A DNA stretch of 64,000 nt from Baylisascaris procyonis (GCA_037389465.1 JAZARR010000153.1:6838501-6902500), one strand, 5' to 3'. Shown: positions 39,329 to 50,581, numbered from the stretch's first letter. Numbers and translations: made by a program. Notes: generated by a model not told the origin, from the sequence alone.

Positions 39329-40393
39329 TTATGATGGTTTATAGTTGCACAAAACATGACATTGCCTCCCAATTCATCATGGATGCTACGAGTCACCCCC
39401 TTTCCAAAAGCGCAACTTTTTATCGCCTTATCGCAATGGTTCAACGCCGATGTCTACCTCTAGAAAATAGTGGATGCCGGCGACTTCTCTTCTCCTACAC
39501 CCCTCCTGCCTAACAATGTTTCAGCTCCACCCGCAATAAACTTTCTCCACTGATTCTTCGCCAGATATCCCATATCTGTTCCGTCCCATGTAGATCTCTT
39601 AACTTTGACTGCAAAATTCCTCATTCGGAAATATAACCGTCTCGTTCCACAGAGCAGCAGTACTCGCAGGTCTTGTGGCAGTCTCGGATGACCAGCAGTT
39701 ACCGAATGACCATACGCTTTGGGCTACTTATATCGGTGATTGTGTACTGGACGGCGCCGCCACTACTCTGTTCGCATTAGCACCTTCTGTGAAAGTTCAC
39801 AGAAATATCTCGTGGACTATTCGAAGAGGCACTTGTCCTACTTGTCCAACATCATCTAGCAGACACCTTATATAAGATGGTATCTCGTTCAATTGTAAAT
39901 ATAACATGAAATCCGTCCGAATGGCCCGTCATACATTCATTATCAACCACGACATCCCCAGATCTCTTGTCAGTGAACTGTATCGTAGTAGTCCGTCATA
40001 CCAATTCTTCACATATTGGTTAAAACTTACTGGCCTAACCTCAATCCCCAGTCACCTAATCGTCATTTCTCCGTAGTCTTATCATTTCCAGTTGCGATGG
40101 TCCCACTGATCGTATGTCCTACTCTTTCTAAAAATTTTTCACTGCTTCTTAAGTTTGTTCCATCACGTTTAAAAACTGTGTCTTTAGCAAGGTAACCAAC
40201 ACACTGCTTCCTTCGTAAGTTTTGGCGTTACTAAACTATACAACAGTCTTTCGCGATAGCGCTCTAACTCATCTTTCTAGCTTTATGAACACGTTGGTAA
40301 CACTTGCATCTACAGCCTCACAAGGCTTGTCTTCTCCTGCTAGCTGAAGCTTACATCAGTTACTTCTCTTTCATTTGGTTTGGATGCAACTAC

Positions 40394-40684
40394 GAATAAA
40401 TGAGAGGTCTGGCCATGGCAAACAGATCAACCCCCATACACGCCACCTTGTTCATGGCATCTCTTGAACGACCCTCATTACACATGAATCCAACATTGTC
40501 TGCTCGTTATATAGATGATGTGTTCGTCATCACTAGTTCTCTGGATCACTTCCAACATCTGTTTGACACCCTTAATGATGCCGACTCTGTCATTTCTCTT
40601 ACAATCGAAAATCCATCTGCAGAAGGCCTGCCCCTCCCCAAAATTCGTGTTTCCTGTCGTAAGGGTAAATTCTGCTCCATTTAG
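40394..40684 (+). mobile_element. Penelope-like reverse transcriptase remnant
   Basis: The frame begins with MRGLAMANRSTPIHATLFMA, matching the PLE RT block RGLAMGN..AP..A..FM. It continues to the catalytic palm motif ARYIDDVFVI, keeping the Asp-Asp pair, and then the HFQHLFDTLND and LPLPKIRVSC blocks before stopping. Only this 95-codon piece of reverse transcriptase is readable; surrounding sequence from about 39.3 to 41 kb has similar base composition but is broken in all frames. It is a dead copy of a family like that at 2.1 kb, which retains the complementary endonuclease end. Confidence 0.75.
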
Positions 40685-42412
40685 CTAATATGGGTATATC
40701 AAACCTTCTTCTTGAAATATTCTTGTTAATGCACGCTCGGCTAATCCACCCAATATCAAAGAACATTGCATCCCAGTTCATAAAAATTATCCATATCGTC
40801 GGCTTCAATCTAAGCTCAGCAAAAATGGAATCTGCTTCGTCGCGCCCAGTCTCTTCTTGCAACGAAACGGTTACCACCTTAATTTTTCATCCGACTATAA
40901 GTGCTAACATCTCGTCAATGTCTTTCTGCCTCATATAAAACGATCAACTATCACATAATCGTTTGTATGTGAATGTGGAAAGATCTAATATAGAGCTGCT
41001 AGAAGCGCTAGAATTTCAACGCTACTTGACTTCAAATTGATAGAAAAATTTGAAATGACGCAGTTGGAGTTCCGTGAAAATCTCCCGCATTTCACTCATT
41101 ATCGGTATGTTTCGGTTTCTTCTATAATTTCGATTTGATTCATATAAATGTTATGAATATGTGGCGTGTGTGTGGTCCCATATGTTCTTATAGTTTAGTG
41201 TGCAATGAGTCGAGCTGTAAAAACGGATATACGCACTCATTGGTTTCATCATTGCTCGTAAAACACTATCTTGTGGTGTTCTGAATTTGTTGGCGGCAAA
41301 CATTTCTAGGAGTCATCTCAGGTTACTGTTATGTACAAAGTATATGCGATTACCTAGTAGTGCCAATTGCAATGTTTCGTGCGGTGCATATCGCATAGAT
41401 TATATGTGCTGATTGAAGTCTTCTAAACGGGATATATATTTTACAGCAGAGGGCATTGGAATTATACGTGAATCCCGTTGACCTTGTTCATTTGAAAGAA
41501 CGCGGAAATACTGACTGTATTCTGGGGAATTTTCAGGAAATAAGTAAATTATGCTAAGGCCTCTTATTTTTCTAGCTGAGACAAAGCCCATCATTTGCGA
41601 AGCACTCAAGTGAGGTTTTGTTTAGCAACACTGTCTGGTAACATCCGAGATGATGTTGAAGCCTGTTGACCGACGGGAATAGGAACCGAGTTTCACGCGC
41701 CTCTGTAAGATCGTGGGTTAAACTGAGCCTCGCTCAAGATGTCATCAGGACTACATCTCTACCAGACATCCACAGGCTTAAGCCGGACTAGAACAACAAA
41801 TTTCCATCATGGCGAACTTTGTACGCATTGCTGTTCCTATATGAAAGACAGGGAAGCTATGTCGCATCACAACCACTTACTCTTCTACAAATCACATGAG
41901 TACTGATACCCGGAAGAACGTTCGCAAATTATTCCGTGTCCCTTCATGTTTCCCATCCAAAAATAAGTTCATCAACACATTGATTACCATTCGCTTCCAA
42001 TAACATACGAAGATTGGGAACTACGAAAATACCATTCTAGATCGTCTCATCTTCAACGGTATGATAACGATATGATACTCATCTTCAATGCTTTATGCGC
42101 TTATGCAAATTCCGTGAAGACGCGACATGTTGATACTCCTGTTCCAATACCTTTAAGAAATGCACAACAACAGACACTTCCGTTAGAAGATCTTTCACGG
42201 ATTGACGGAGAAACAAAAAGATAATCACGTCTAGCCTTACGGCGTCCCCGCACCAGCAGCGACGTTCTTCCTGCAGCGCTTCCAAAACAAACCATTCTAA
42301 TCGAATTCCCTTAAAAAAGAAGCAGTGAAGCAGGAAGAGTCAAAAATTCAGCGGGATTTCACTTACAGGTAAGAAAGATCAGTACGATTAATCGAAAACG
42401 ATAACCCTACTT
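40685..42412. other. Stretch between the PLE remnant and the tRNA array
   Basis: No recognised gene. Broken frames continue to about 40940 and may belong to the PLE remnant. The last 300 bp before the array (from about 42100) are more GC-rich and may be decayed array-related or repeat sequence, but no tRNA copy is visible upstream of 42413. Confidence 0.4.
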
Positions 42413-42483
42413 GCATTGGTGGTTCAGTGCTAGAATGCTCGCCTGCCGCGCGGGCGGCCCGGGTCCGATCCCCGGTCGACGCA
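42413..42483 (+). tRNA. tRNA-Gly(GCC) copy 1, divergent
   Basis: First unit. It starts GCATTGG, giving an A-C mismatch in the acceptor stem; it has a D-loop change (GTGCTAG), G at position 36 and U55C. It is probably a pseudogene or weak gene. Confidence 0.5.
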
Positions 42484-42641
42484 ATATGTTTGATCACCTC
42501 TTCTGCAAGTTTCAATGTCTTCGAGAAATCGTCCACCCTTGTAGGAGTAGCAGATATCCAGGAGCAGTTAAACAGCACCATGTTTTCATTTGAAGGCGGC
42601 GAAGTGAGATCGAGTTCCGCGAAAACACAGAACAGGAACAA

Positions 42642-42712
42642 GCGTCGGTGGTTCAGTGGTAGAATGCTCGCCTCCCACGCGGGCGGCCCGGGTCCGATTC
42701 CCGGCCGACGCA
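42642..42712 (+). tRNA. tRNA-Gly(CCC) copy 2
   Basis: Anticodon loop CTCCCAC gives CCC. U55C. Type A spacer (AATATGTTT) follows. Confidence 0.75.
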
Positions 42713-42870
42713 ATATGTTTGACCATCTCTTCTGCAAGTTTCAATGTCTTCGAGAAATCGTCCACCCTCGTAGGAGTAGCAGATATCCAGGAGCAGTTAA
42801 AGAGCAACACGTTTTCATTTGAAGGCAGCGAAGTGAGATCGAGTTCCGCGAAAACACAGAACAGGAACAA

Positions 42871-42941
42871 GCGTCGGTGGTTCAGTGGTAGAATGCTCGC
42901 CTGCCACGCGGGCGGCCCGGGTCCGATTCCCGGCCGACGCA
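42871..42941 (+). tRNA. tRNA-Gly(GCC) copy 3
   Basis: GCC anticodon, stems paired, U55C. Type B spacer follows. Confidence 0.82.
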
Positions 42942-43104
42942 TCATGTTTATACTCCTGCTCCGCATTGAAAAATTCTGAAGTATCAACAAACCCTATACT
43001 TATGAAGGAGAAGCATTGACGCGGCAACAGATTGAAGTGAACAGTTTTCAACGCATAGATCTCAGAGATGCGCACAATTCTAACAACACACGTAGATCAA
43101 GCAG

Positions 43105-43175
43105 GCGTCGGTGGTTCAGTGGTAGAATGCTCGCCTGCCACGCGGGCGGCCCGGGTTCGATTCCCGGCCGACGCA
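43105..43175 (+). tRNA. tRNA-Gly(GCC) copy 4, canonical
   Basis: All stems pair, GCC anticodon, intact TTC T-loop/B-box. Type A spacer follows, with no T4 run before the next copy. Confidence 0.95.
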
Positions 43176-43333
43176 AAATGTTTGACCACCTCTTCCGCAA
43201 GTTTCAATGTCTTCGAGAAATCGTTCACCCTCGTAGGAGTAGCAGATATCCAGGAGCAGTTAAACAGCAACACGTTTCCATTTGGAGGCGGCGAAGTGAG
43301 ATCGAGTTCCGCGAAGACACAGAACAGTAACAA

Positions 43334-43404
43334 GCGTCGGTGGTTCAGTGGTAGAATGCTCGCCTGCCACGCGGGCGGCCCGGGTTCGATTCCCGGCCGA
43401 CGCA
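43334..43404 (+). tRNA. tRNA-Gly(GCC) copy 5, canonical
   Basis: Same canonical sequence as copy 4. Type A spacer follows; its first TTTT is about 100 nt downstream. Confidence 0.95.
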
Positions 43405-43562
43405 AAATGTTTGGCCACCTCTTCCGCAAGTTCCAATGTCTTCGAGAAATCGTTCACCCTCGTAGGAGTAGCAGATATCCAGGAGCAGTTAAACAGCACC
43501 ACGTTTTCATTTGAAGGCGGCGAAGTGAGATCGAGTTCCGCGAAAACACAGAACAGGAACAA

Positions 43563-43633
43563 GCGTCGGTGGTTCAGTGGTAGAATGCTCGCCTGCCACG
43601 CGGGCGGCCCGGGTCCGATTCCCGGCCGACGCA
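43563..43633 (+). tRNA. tRNA-Gly(GCC) copy 6
   Basis: GCC anticodon, stems paired, U55C. Type B spacer follows. Confidence 0.82.
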
Positions 43634-43796
43634 TCATGTTTATACTCCTGCTCCGCATTGAAAAATTCTCAAGTATCAAGATACCCTATGCTTATGAAGA
43701 AGAAGCATTGACGCGGCAACAGATTGAAGTGAACAGATTTCAACGCATAGATCTCAGAGATGCGCACAATTCTAACAACACACGTAGACCAAGCAA

Positions 43797-43867
43797 GCGT
43801 CGGTGGTTCAGTGGTAGAATGCTCGCCTGCCACGCGGGCGGCCCGGGTTCGATTCCCGGCCGACGCA
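43797..43867 (+). tRNA. tRNA-Gly(GCC) copy 7, canonical
   Basis: Canonical stems, anticodon and TTC T-loop. Type A spacer (AGAATGTTT variant) follows. Confidence 0.95.
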
Positions 43868-44023
43868 GAATGTTTGGCCACCTCTTCCGCAAGTTCCAAT
43901 GTCTTCGAGAAATCGTTCACCCTCGTAGGAGTAGCAGATATCCAGGAGCAGTTAAACAGCACCACGTTTTCATTTGAAGGCGGCGAAGTGAGATCGAGTT
44001 CCGCGAAAACAGAACAGGAACAA

Positions 44024-44094
44024 GCGTCGGTGGTTCAGTGGTAGAATGCTCGCCTGCCACGCGGGCGGCCCGGGTCCGATTCCCGGCCGACGCA
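44024..44094 (+). tRNA. tRNA-Gly(GCC) copy 8
   Basis: GCC anticodon, stems paired, U55C. It is 227 bp from the previous start because the preceding spacer lost two bases. Type B spacer follows. Confidence 0.82.
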
Positions 44095-44257
44095 TCATGT
44101 TTATACTCCTGCCCCGCATTGAAAAATTCTCAAGTATCAAGATACCCTATGCTTATGAAGAAGAACCATTGACGCGGCTACAGATTGAAGTGAACAGATT
44201 TCAACGCATAGATCTCAGAGATGCGCACAATTCTAACAACACACGTAGACCAAGCAA

Positions 44258-44328
44258 GCGTCGGTGGTTCAGTGGTAGAATCCTCGCCTGCCACGCAGGC
44301 GGCCCGGGTCCGATTCCCGGCCGACGCA
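44258..44328 (+). tRNA. tRNA-Gly(GCC) copy 9, variant
   Basis: GCC anticodon with C at position 25 (ATCCTCGCC) and A at position 40, the latter breaking an anticodon-stem pair. U55C. Confidence 0.65.
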
Positions 44329-44491
44329 TCATGTTTATACTCCTGCTCCGCATTGAAAAATTCTCAAGTATCAAGATACCCTATACTTATGAAGAAGAAG
44401 TATTGACGCGGCAACAGATTGAAGTGAACAGATTTCAACGCATAGATCTCAGAGATGCGCACAATTCTAACAGCACACGTAGAAGAAGCAA

Positions 44492-44562
44492 GCGTCGGTG
44501 GTTCAGTGGTAGAATGCTCGCCTCCCACGCGGGCGGCCCGGGTCCGATTCCCGGCCGACGCA
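44492..44562 (+). tRNA. tRNA-Gly(CCC) copy 10
   Basis: CCC anticodon, stems paired, U55C. Preceded by a type B spacer ending AGAAGAAGCAA. Confidence 0.75.
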
Positions 44563-44720
44563 ATATGTTTGACCATCTCTTCTGCAAGTTTCAATGTCTT
44601 CGAGAAATCGTCCACCCTCGTAGGAGTAGCAGATATCCAGGAGCAGTTAAAGAGCAACACGTTTTCATTTGAAGGCAGCGAAGTGAGATCGAGTTCCGCG
44701 AAAACACAGAACAGGAACAA

Positions 44721-44791
44721 GCGTCGGTGGTTCAGTGGTAGAATGCTCGCCTGCCACGCGGGCGGCCCGGGTCCGATTCCCGGCCGACGCA
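44721..44791 (+). tRNA. tRNA-Gly(GCC) copy 11
   Basis: GCC anticodon, stems paired, U55C. Type B spacer follows. Confidence 0.82.
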
Positions 44792-44954
44792 TCATGTTTA
44801 TACTCCTGCTCCGCATTGAAAAATTCTGAAGTATCAACAAACCCTATACTTATGAAGGAGAAGCATTGACGCGGCAACAGATTGAAGTGAACAGTTTTCA
44901 ACGCATAGATCTCAGAGATGCGCACAATTCTAACAACACACGTAGACCAAGCAA

Positions 44955-45025
44955 GCGTCGGTGGTTCAGTGGTAGAATCCTCGCCTGCCACGCAGGCGGC
45001 CCGGGTCCGATTCCCGGCCGACGCA
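44955..45025 (+). tRNA. tRNA-Gly(GCC) copy 12, variant
   Basis: Same variant as copy 9: C25, A40 (broken anticodon-stem pair) and U55C. Confidence 0.65.
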
Positions 45026-45188
45026 TCATGTTTATACTCCTGCTCCGCATTGAAAAATTCTCAAGTATCAAGATACCCTATACTTATGAAGAAGAAGTAT
45101 TGACGCGGCAACAGATTGAAGTGAACAGATTTCAACGCATAGATCTCAGAGATGCGCACAATTCTAACAGCACACGTAGAAGAAGCAA

Positions 45189-45259
45189 GCGTCGGTGGTT
45201 CAGTGGTAGAATGCTCGCCTCCCACGCGGGCGGCCCGGGTCCGATTCCCGGCCGACGCA
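45189..45259 (+). tRNA. tRNA-Gly(CCC) copy 13 with T5 terminator
   Basis: CCC anticodon, U55C. A TTTTT run (45263-45267) follows four bases after the tRNA, a normal Pol III stop. Confidence 0.77.
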
Positions 45260-45417
45260 ATATTTTTGACCACCTCTTCTGCAAGTTTCAATGTCTTCGA
45301 GAAATCGTTCACCCTCGTAGGAGTAGCAGATATCCAGGAGCAGTTAAACAGCACCACGTTTTCATTTGAAGGCGGCGAAGTGAGATCGAGTTCCGCGAAA
45401 ACACAGAACAGTAACAA

Positions 45418-45488
45418 GCGTCGGTGGTTCAGTGGTAGAATGCTCGCCTGCCACGCGGGCGGCCCGGGTTCGATTCCCGGCCGACGCA
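45418..45488 (+). tRNA. tRNA-Gly(GCC) copy 14, canonical
   Basis: Canonical stems and TTC T-loop. It is the only TTC copy followed by a type B spacer, suggesting an exchange breakpoint. Confidence 0.95.
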
Positions 45489-45651
45489 TCATGTTTATAC
45501 TCCTGCTCCGCATTGCAAAATTCTGAAGTATCAACAAACCCTATACTTATGAAGGAGAAGCATTGACGCGGCAACAGATTGAAGTGAACAGTTTTCAACG
45601 CATAGATCTCAGAGATGCGCACAATTCTAACAACACACGTAGATCAAGCAG

Positions 45652-45722
45652 GCGTCGGTGGTTCAGTGGTAGAATGCTCGCCTGCCACGCGGGCGGCACG
45701 GGTCCGATTCCCGGCCGACGCA
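45652..45722 (+). tRNA. tRNA-Gly(GCC) copy 15, variant with T5 terminator
   Basis: C47 is A, breaking a T-stem pair; U55C. AATATTTTT follows directly. Confidence 0.65.
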
Positions 45723-45880
45723 ATATTTTTGACCACCTCTTCTGCAAGTTTCAATGTCTTCGACAAATCGTCCACCCTCATAGGAGTAGCAGATATCCAG
45801 GAGCAGTTAAACAGCAACACGTTTCCATTTGGAGGCGGCGAAGTGAGATCGAGTTCCGCGAAAACACAGAACAGTAACAA

Positions 45881-45951
45881 GCGTCGGTGGTTCAGTGGTA
45901 GAATGCTCGCCTGCCACGCGGGCGGCCCGGGTTCGATTCCCGGCCGACGCA
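45881..45951 (+). tRNA. tRNA-Gly(GCC) copy 16, canonical
   Basis: Canonical stems, anticodon and TTC T-loop. Type A spacer follows. Confidence 0.95.
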
Positions 45952-46109
45952 AAATGTTTGGCCACCTCTTCCGCAAGTTCCAATGTCTTCGAGAAATCGT
46001 TCACCCTCGTAGGAGTAGCAGATATCCAGGAGCAGTTAAACAGCACCACGTTTTCATTTGAAGGCGGCGAAGTGAGATCGAGTTCCGCGAAAACGCAGAA
46101 CAGGAACAA

Positions 46110-46180
46110 GCGTCGGTGGTTCAGTGGTAGAATGCTCGCCTGCCACGCGGGCGGCCCGGGTCCGATTCCCGGCCGACGCA
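46110..46180 (+). tRNA. tRNA-Gly(GCC) copy 17
   Basis: GCC anticodon, stems paired, U55C. Type B spacer follows. Confidence 0.82.
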
Positions 46181-46343
46181 TCATGTTTATACTCCTGCTC
46201 CGCATTGCAAAATTCTGAAGTATCAACAAACCCTATACTTATGAAGGAGAAGCATTGACGCGGCAACAGATTGAAGTGAACAGTTTTCAACGCATAGATC
46301 TCAGAGATGCGCACAATTCTAACAACACACGTAGATCAAGCAG

Positions 46344-46414
46344 GCGTCGGTGGTTCAGTGGTAGAATGCTCGCCTGCCACGCGGGCGGCCCGGGTCCGAT
46401 TCCCCGCCGACGCA
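46344..46414 (+). tRNA. tRNA-Gly(GCC) copy 18, variant
   Basis: U55C plus G62 to C (TTCCCCGCC), which breaks a T-stem pair. Confidence 0.6.
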
Positions 46415-46572
46415 AACTGTTTGACCACCTCTTCCGCAAGTTTCAATGTCTTCGATAAATCGTTCACCCTCGTAGGAGTAGCAGATATCCAGGAGCAGTT
46501 AAACAGCAACACGTTTCCATTTGGAGGCGGCGAAGTGAGATCGAGTTCCGCGAAGACACAGAACAGTAACAA

Positions 46573-46643
46573 GCGTCGGTGGTTCAGTGGTAGAATGCTC
46601 GCCTGCCACGCGGGCGGCCCGGGTCCGATTCCCGGCCGACGCA
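46573..46643 (+). tRNA. tRNA-Gly(GCC) copy 19
   Basis: GCC anticodon, stems paired, U55C. Type A spacer follows. Confidence 0.82.
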
Positions 46644-46801
46644 AAATGTTTGGCCACCTCTTCCGCAAATTCCAATGTCTTCGAGAAGTCGTTCACCCTC
46701 GTAGGAGTAGCAGATATCCAGGAGCAGTTAAACAGCACCACGTTTTCATTTGAAGGCGGCGAAGTGAGATCGAGTTCCGCGAAAACACGGAACAGGAACA
46801 A

Positions 46802-46872
46802 GCGTCGGTGGTTCAGTGGTAGAATGCTCGCCTGCCACGCGGGCGGCCCGGGTCCGATTCCCGGCCGACGCA
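46802..46872 (+). tRNA. tRNA-Gly(GCC) copy 20
   Basis: GCC anticodon, stems paired, U55C. Type B spacer follows. Confidence 0.82.
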
Positions 46873-47035
46873 TCATGTTTATACTCCTGCTCCGCATTGA
46901 AAAATTCTCAAGTATCAAGATACCCTATGCTTATGAAGAAGAAGCATTGACGCGGCAACAGATTGAAGTGAACAGATTTCAACGCATAGATCTCAGAGAT
47001 GCGCACAATTCTAACAACACACGTAGACCAAGCAA

Positions 47036-47106
47036 GCGTCGGTGGTTCAGTGGTAGAATGCTCGCCTGCCACGCGGGCGGCCCGGGTTCGATTCCCGGCC
47101 GACGCA
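47036..47106 (+). tRNA. tRNA-Gly(GCC) copy 21, canonical
   Basis: Canonical stems, anticodon and TTC T-loop. Type A spacer follows. Confidence 0.95.
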
Positions 47107-47264
47107 AAATGTTTGGCCACCTCTTCCGCAAGTTCCAATGTCTTCGAGAAATCGTTCACCCTCGTAGGAGTAGCAGATATCCAGGAGCAGTTAAACAGCA
47201 CCACGTTTTCATTTGAAGGCGGCGAAGTGAGATCGAGTTCCGCGAAAACACAGAACAGGAACAA

Positions 47265-47335
47265 GCGTCGGTGGTTCAGTGGTAGAATGCTCGCCTGCCA
47301 CGCGGGCGGCCCGGGTCCGATTCCCGGCCGACGCA
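47265..47335 (+). tRNA. tRNA-Gly(GCC) copy 22
   Basis: GCC anticodon, stems paired, U55C. Type B spacer follows. Confidence 0.82.
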
Positions 47336-47498
47336 TCATGTTTATACTCCTGCTCCGCATTGAAAAATTCTCAAGTATCAAGATACCCTATGCTTATGAA
47401 GAAGAACCATTGACGCGGCTACAGATTGAAGTGAACAGATTTCAACGCATAGATCTCAGAGATGCGCACAATTCTAACAACACACGTAGACCAAGCAA

Positions 47499-47569
47499 GC
47501 GTCTGTGGTTCAGTGGTAGAATCCTCGCCTGCCACGCAGGCGGCCCGGGTCCGATTCCCGGCCGACGCA
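47499..47569 (+). tRNA. tRNA-Gly(GCC) copy 23, variant
   Basis: Variant of copies 9 and 12 (C25, A40, U55C) with a further acceptor-stem change (GCGTCTG). Probably inactive. Confidence 0.55.
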
Positions 47570-47732
47570 TCATGTTTATACTCCTGCTCCGCATTGAAAA
47601 ATTCTCAAGTATCAAGATACCCTATACTTATGAAGAAGAAGTATTGACGCGGCAACAGATTGAAGTGAACAGATTTCAACGCATAGATCTCAGAGATGCG
47701 CACAATTCTAACAGCACACGTAGAAGAAGCAA

Positions 47733-47803
47733 GCGTCGGTGGTTCAGTGGTAGAATGCTCGCCTCCCACGCGGGCGGCCCGGGTCCGATTCCCGGCCGAC
47801 GCA
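47733..47803 (+). tRNA. tRNA-Gly(CCC) copy 24 with T5 terminator
   Basis: CCC anticodon, U55C, stems paired. AATATTTTT follows directly. Confidence 0.77.
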
Positions 47804-47961
47804 ATATTTTTGACCACCTCTTCTGCAAGTTTCAATGTCTTCGAGAAATCGTTCACCCTCGTAGGAGTAGCAGATATCCAGGAGCAGTTAAACAGCAACA
47901 CGTTTCCATTTGGAGGCGGCGAAGTGAGATCGAGTTCCGCGAAAACACAGAACAGTAACAA

Positions 47962-48032
47962 GCGTCGGTGGTTCAGTGGTAGAATGCTCGCCTGCCACGC
48001 GGGCGGCCCGGGTTCGATTCCCGGCCGACGCA
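47962..48032 (+). tRNA. tRNA-Gly(GCC) copy 25, canonical
   Basis: Canonical stems, anticodon and TTC T-loop. Type A spacer follows. Confidence 0.95.
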
Positions 48033-48190
48033 AAATGTTTGGCCACCTCTTCCGCAAGTTCCAATGTCTTCGAGAAATCGTTCACCCTCGTAGGAGTAGC
48101 AGATATCCAGGAGCAGTTAAACAGCACCACGTTTTCATTTGAAGGCGGCGAAGTGAGATCGAGTTCCGCGAAAACACAGAACAGGAACAA

Positions 48191-48261
48191 GCGTCGGTGG
48201 TTCAGTGGTAGAATGCTCGCCTGCCACGCGGGCGGCCCGGGTCCGATTCCCCGCCGACGCA
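48191..48261 (+). tRNA. tRNA-Gly(GCC) copy 26, variant
   Basis: U55C plus G62 to C, breaking a T-stem pair. Confidence 0.6.
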
Positions 48262-48424
48262 TCATGTTTATACTCCTGCTCCGCATTGCAAAATTCTCAA
48301 GTATCAAGATACCCTATGCATATGAAGAAGAAGCATTGACGCGGCAACAGATTGAAGTGAACAGATTTCAACGCATAGATCTCAGAGATGCGCACAATTC
48401 TAACAACACACGTAGACCAAGCAA

Positions 48425-48495
48425 GCGTCGGTGGTTCAGTGGTAGAATGCTCGCCTGCCACGCGGGCGGCCCTGGTTCGATTCCCGGCCGACGCA
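48425..48495 (+). tRNA. tRNA-Gly(GCC) copy 27, variant
   Basis: TTC T-loop kept, but G49 is T (GGCCCTGG), breaking a T-stem pair. Confidence 0.72.
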
Positions 48496-48653
48496 AAATG
48501 TTTGGCCACCTCTTCCGCAAGTTCCAATGTCTTCGAGAAATCGTTCACCCTCGTAGGAGTAGCAGATATCCAGGAGCAGTTAAACAGCACCACGTTTTCG
48601 TTTGAAGGCGGCGAAGTGAGATCGAGTTCCGCGAAAACACAGAACAGGAACAA

Positions 48654-48724
48654 GCGTCGGTGGTTCAGTGGTAGAATGCTCGCCTGCCACGCGGGCGGCC
48701 AGGGTCCGATTCCCGGCCGACGCA
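48654..48724 (+). tRNA. tRNA-Gly(GCC) copy 28, variant
   Basis: C48 is A (GGCCAGGG), breaking a T-stem pair; U55C. Confidence 0.6.
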
Positions 48725-48887
48725 TCATGTTTATACTCCTGCTCCGCATTGAAAAATTCTCAAGTATCAAGATACCCTATGCTTATGAAGAAGAACCATT
48801 GACGCGGCTACAGATTGAAGTGAACAGATTTCAACGCATAGATATCAGAGATGCGCACAATTCTAACAACACACGTAGACCAAGCAA

Positions 48888-48958
48888 GCGTCGGTGGTTC
48901 AGTGGTAGAATGCTCGCCTGCCACGCGGGCGGCCCTGGTTCGATTCCCGGCCGACGCA
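48888..48958 (+). tRNA. tRNA-Gly(GCC) copy 29, variant
   Basis: Same as copy 27 (TTC T-loop, T49). Part of a 463-bp duplication. Confidence 0.72.
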
Positions 48959-49116
48959 AAATGTTTGGCCACCTCTTCCGCAAGTTCCAATGTCTTCGAG
49001 AAATCGTTCACCCTCGTAGGAGTAGCAGATATCCAGGAGCAGTTAAACAGCACCACGTTTTCATTTGAAGGCGGCGAAGTGAGATCGAGTTCCGCGAAAA
49101 CACAGAACAGCAACAA

Positions 49117-49187
49117 GCGTCGGTGGTTCAGTGGTAGAATGCTCGCCTGCCACGCGGGCGGCCAGGGTCCGATTCCCGGCCGACGCA
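49117..49187 (+). tRNA. tRNA-Gly(GCC) copy 30, variant
   Basis: Same as copy 28 (A48, U55C). Part of the 463-bp duplication. Confidence 0.6.
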
Positions 49188-49350
49188 TCATGTTTATACT
49201 CCTGCTCCGCATTGAAAAATTCTCAAGTATCAAGATACCCTATGCTTATGAAGAAGAACCATTGACGCGGCTACAGATTGAAGTGAACAGATTTCAACGC
49301 ATAGATATCAGAGATGCGCACAATTCTAACAACACACGTAGACCAAGCAA

Positions 49351-49421
49351 GCGTCGGTGGTTCAGTGGTAGAATGCTCGCCTGCCACGCAGGCGGCCCGG
49401 GTCCGATTCCCGGCCGACGCA
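49351..49421 (+). tRNA. tRNA-Gly(GCC) copy 31, variant
   Basis: A40 breaks an anticodon-stem pair; U55C. Position 25 is normal. Confidence 0.65.
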
Positions 49422-49584
49422 TCATGTTTATACTCCTGCTCCGCATTGAAAAATTCTCAAGTATCAAGATACCCTATACTTATGAAGAAGAAGTATTGAC
49501 GCGGCAGCAGATTGAAGTGAACAGATTTCAACGCATAGATCTCAGAGATGCGCACAATTCTAAGAGCACACGTGGAAGAAGCAA

Positions 49585-49655
49585 GCGTCGGTGGTTCAGT
49601 GGTAGAATGCTCGCCTCCCACGCGGGCGGCCCGGGTTCGATTCCCCGCCGACGCA
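49585..49655 (+). tRNA. tRNA-Gly(CCC) copy 32
   Basis: CCC anticodon with TTC T-loop, but G62 to C in the T-stem. One of two CCC copies with the canonical T-loop. Confidence 0.75.
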
Positions 49656-49813
49656 AAATGTTTGACCACCTCTTCCGCAAGTTCCAATGTCTTCGAGAAA
49701 TCGTTCACCCTCGTAGGAGTAGCAGATATCCAGGAGCAGTTAACCAGCACCACGTTTTCATTTGAAGGCGGCGAAGTGAGATCAAGTTCCGCGAAAACAC
49801 AGAACAGGAACAA

Positions 49814-49884
49814 GCGTCGGTGGTTCGGTGGCAGAATGCTCGCCTGCCACGCGGGCGGCCCGGGTCCGATTCCCGGCCGACGCA
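49814..49884 (+). tRNA. tRNA-Gly(GCC) copy 33
   Basis: D-loop variant TTCGGTGGCAG; U55C; other stems paired. Confidence 0.75.
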
Positions 49885-50047
49885 TCATGTTTATACTCCT
49901 GCTCCGCATTGAAAAATTCTCAAGTATCAAGATACCCTATGCTTATGAAGAAGAACCATTGACGCGGCTACAGATTGAAGTGAACAGATTTCAACGCATA
50001 GATATCAGAGATGCGCACAATTCTAACAACACACGTAGACCAAGCAA

Positions 50048-50118
50048 GCGTCGGTGGTTCAGTGGTAGAATGCTCGCCTGCCACGCAGGCGGCCCGGGTC
50101 CGATTCCCGGCCGACGCA
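50048..50118 (+). tRNA. tRNA-Gly(GCC) copy 34, variant
   Basis: Same as copy 31 (A40, U55C). It starts a near-exact repeat of the segment beginning at 49351. Confidence 0.65.
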
Positions 50119-50281
50119 TCATGTTTATACTCCTGCTCCGCATTGAAAAATTCTCAAGTATCAAGATACCCTATACTTATGAAGAAGAAGTATTGACGCG
50201 GCAACAGATTGAAGTGAACAGATTTCAACGCATACATCTCAGAGATGCGCACAATTCTAAGAGCACACGTGGAAGAAGCAA

Positions 50282-50352
50282 GCGTCGGTGGTTCAGTGGT
50301 AGAATGCTCGCCTCCCACGCGGGCGGCCCGGGTTCGATTCCCCGCCGACGCA
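50282..50352 (+). tRNA. tRNA-Gly(CCC) copy 35
   Basis: Same as copy 32: CCC anticodon, TTC T-loop, G62 to C. Confidence 0.75.
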
Positions 50353-50510
50353 AAATGTTTGACCACCTCTTCCGCAAGTTCCAATGTCTTCGAGAAATCG
50401 TTCACCCTCGTAGGAGTAGCAGATATCCAGGAGCAGTTAACCAGCACCACGTTTTCATTTGAAGGCGGCGAAGTGAGATCAAGTTCCGCGAAAACACAGA
50501 ACAGGAACAA

Positions 50511-50581
50511 GCGTCGGTGGTTCGGTGGCAGAATGCTCGCCTGCCACGCGGGCGGCCCGGGTCCGATTCCCGGCCGACGCA
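50511..50581 (+). tRNA. tRNA-Gly(GCC) copy 36
   Basis: Same as copy 33: D-loop variant and U55C. Confidence 0.75.

Noticed and set aside
39230..39330. Second hammerhead ribozyme suggested by CTGCGAAACAACAG near the other PLE remnant
   Set aside because: GAAAC is present, but there is no CTGATGA-like core and no stem II hairpin in front of it.
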